Positions 63,646 to 64,000 of a DNA stretch of 64,000 bases are shown piece after piece. The stretch's first letter is position 1. Each line of letters opens with the position of its first letter. The position numbers and the translations under genes are program-made. The notes under the pieces were generated by a model that was not told where the DNA came from, did no database searches, and worked only from the letters and a program-made list of their open reading frames with translations. Location: NCBI RefSeq assembly GCF_014636235.1, contig NZ_BMDZ01000028.1, positions 1 to 64,000 on the forward strand. The letters run 5' to 3'. This DNA comes from Tistrella bauzanensis (lineage in GTDB: Bacteria; Pseudomonadota; Alphaproteobacteria; Tistrellales; Tistrellaceae).

Positions 63646-64000
63646 AGAGTCGTGAAGCCGCTGCGGCGCGCCCAGCTTGCCGGCGCCCAGCATGTCGAGC
63701 ACCCGGCCCCGGGCGATCTTGCCGCTGGTCGCCAGCGGCCAGTCGCCGACCCGCCACAACAGGCGCGGCTGCTTGTGCCGGGCCAGCCGGCCGTCGAGCG
63801 CCGCGCGCAGGACATGGAGATCGGCCGCGGCCTCACCCTCGCCCCGCAGAACCACCGCCACCTGCTGGCCCCAATGCGGGTCCGGATCGCCGAACACAAA
63901 CGCCTCGGCGATGCCCGGCACCGACAGCACCGCCGCCTCCACTTCGCCCGGATAGACGTTCAGGCCACCGGTGATGATCATGCCGCCGGCGCGGCCCAGA
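63613..64000 (-). CDS. Acyl-CoA ligase (AMP-binding), C-terminal part
   Basis: The C-terminal part, about 129 residues, of an adenylate-forming enzyme that runs off the right edge. The frame is open to base 64000 (LGRAGGMIITGGLNVYPGEV), the usual hinge between the large and small domains. Further on, RHKQPRLLWRVGD and SGKIARGRV include the Lys that closes over the substrate in the adenylation state. The window shows no ATG-proximal half, so the substrate class cannot be judged. The stop lies in a 33-bp duplication. Confidence 0.88.
   Translation of the reverse strand, partial: LGRAGGMIITGGLNVYPGEVEAAVLSVPGIAEAFVFGDPDPHWGQQVAVVLRGEGEAAADLHVLRAALDGRLARHKQPRLLWRVGDWPLATSGKIARGRVLDMLGAGKLGAPQRLHDSMTPGAARERA

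Overview
This is a high-GC, densely coding chromosomal segment from an alphaproteobacterium. The GCC/GGC-rich codons, 4-nt ATGA/GTGA gene overlaps, Zur/ZnuABC and MlaEFD arrangement, and several TRAP and ABC uptake systems point to a metabolically versatile Rhodospirillales-type soil or water organism (Tistrella- or Azospirillum-like). The genus is inference. I see no rRNA, tRNA, phage, insertion sequence or CRISPR array. The window opens with the 3' remnant of an isochorismatase-family gene and ends inside an acyl-CoA ligase gene.

Regions from left to right. (1) 289-7687 is an acetone carboxylase locus: a divergent sigma-54 activator (AcxR/AcoR type) and acxABC, with a clear -24/-12 promoter and two upstream dyads three helical turns apart. 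(2) 7777-17563 holds a drug/metabolite exporter, an IclR regulator with an IclR-type palindrome over its 5' region, then a tightly packed run. That run contains a TAXI-type TRAP transporter (both genes carry a 1-nt frameshift), an aspartoacylase/aminoacylase-3-like deacylase, a BisC-like molybdenum S-oxide reductase and a cystathionine beta-lyase-like C-S lyase. Read together they suggest uptake and breakdown of N-acylated sulfur amino acid S-oxides. (3) 17546-22878 is a complete dipeptide/opine-type ABC transporter on the minus strand. (4) 22981-31934 is a mixed block: an orphan MHYT sensor kinase, nitroreductase, aldo/keto reductase, HCCA-isomerase-like protein, an unusual GST, an amidase and an esterase.

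(5) 32087-40597 is a carboxylate-catabolism module: a TRAP transporter (dctQMP), a class III CoA-transferase, two crotonase-fold proteins lacking the hydratase glutamates, a GntR/FCD regulator and a MatB-like malonyl-CoA synthetase. It resembles rhizobial malonate (mat) loci but has no MatA decarboxylase gene here. A double-hairpin repeat element lies inside the TRAP operon. (6) 40806-45348 encodes an Mla-type lipid transport operon (STAS-MlaE, MlaF, MlaD, lipoprotein) followed by a prepilin peptidase. (7) 45413-48535 has a HAD phosphatase, an MFS exporter and a universal stress protein.

(8) 49072-53157 is a polyamine-type ABC importer with a 12-bp hairpin after the binding-protein gene. It converges on, and overlaps by 52 bp, the zinc system (9) 53106-56575: zur-znuC-znuB and divergent znuA, in which three products carry His-rich segments. 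(10) 56762-58110 has a small conserved protein and a membrane fatty acid desaturase. (11) 58254-63351 is a tetR-adaptor-RND efflux operon ending at a strong intrinsic terminator. All functions are read from motifs, length and context; no database search was run.
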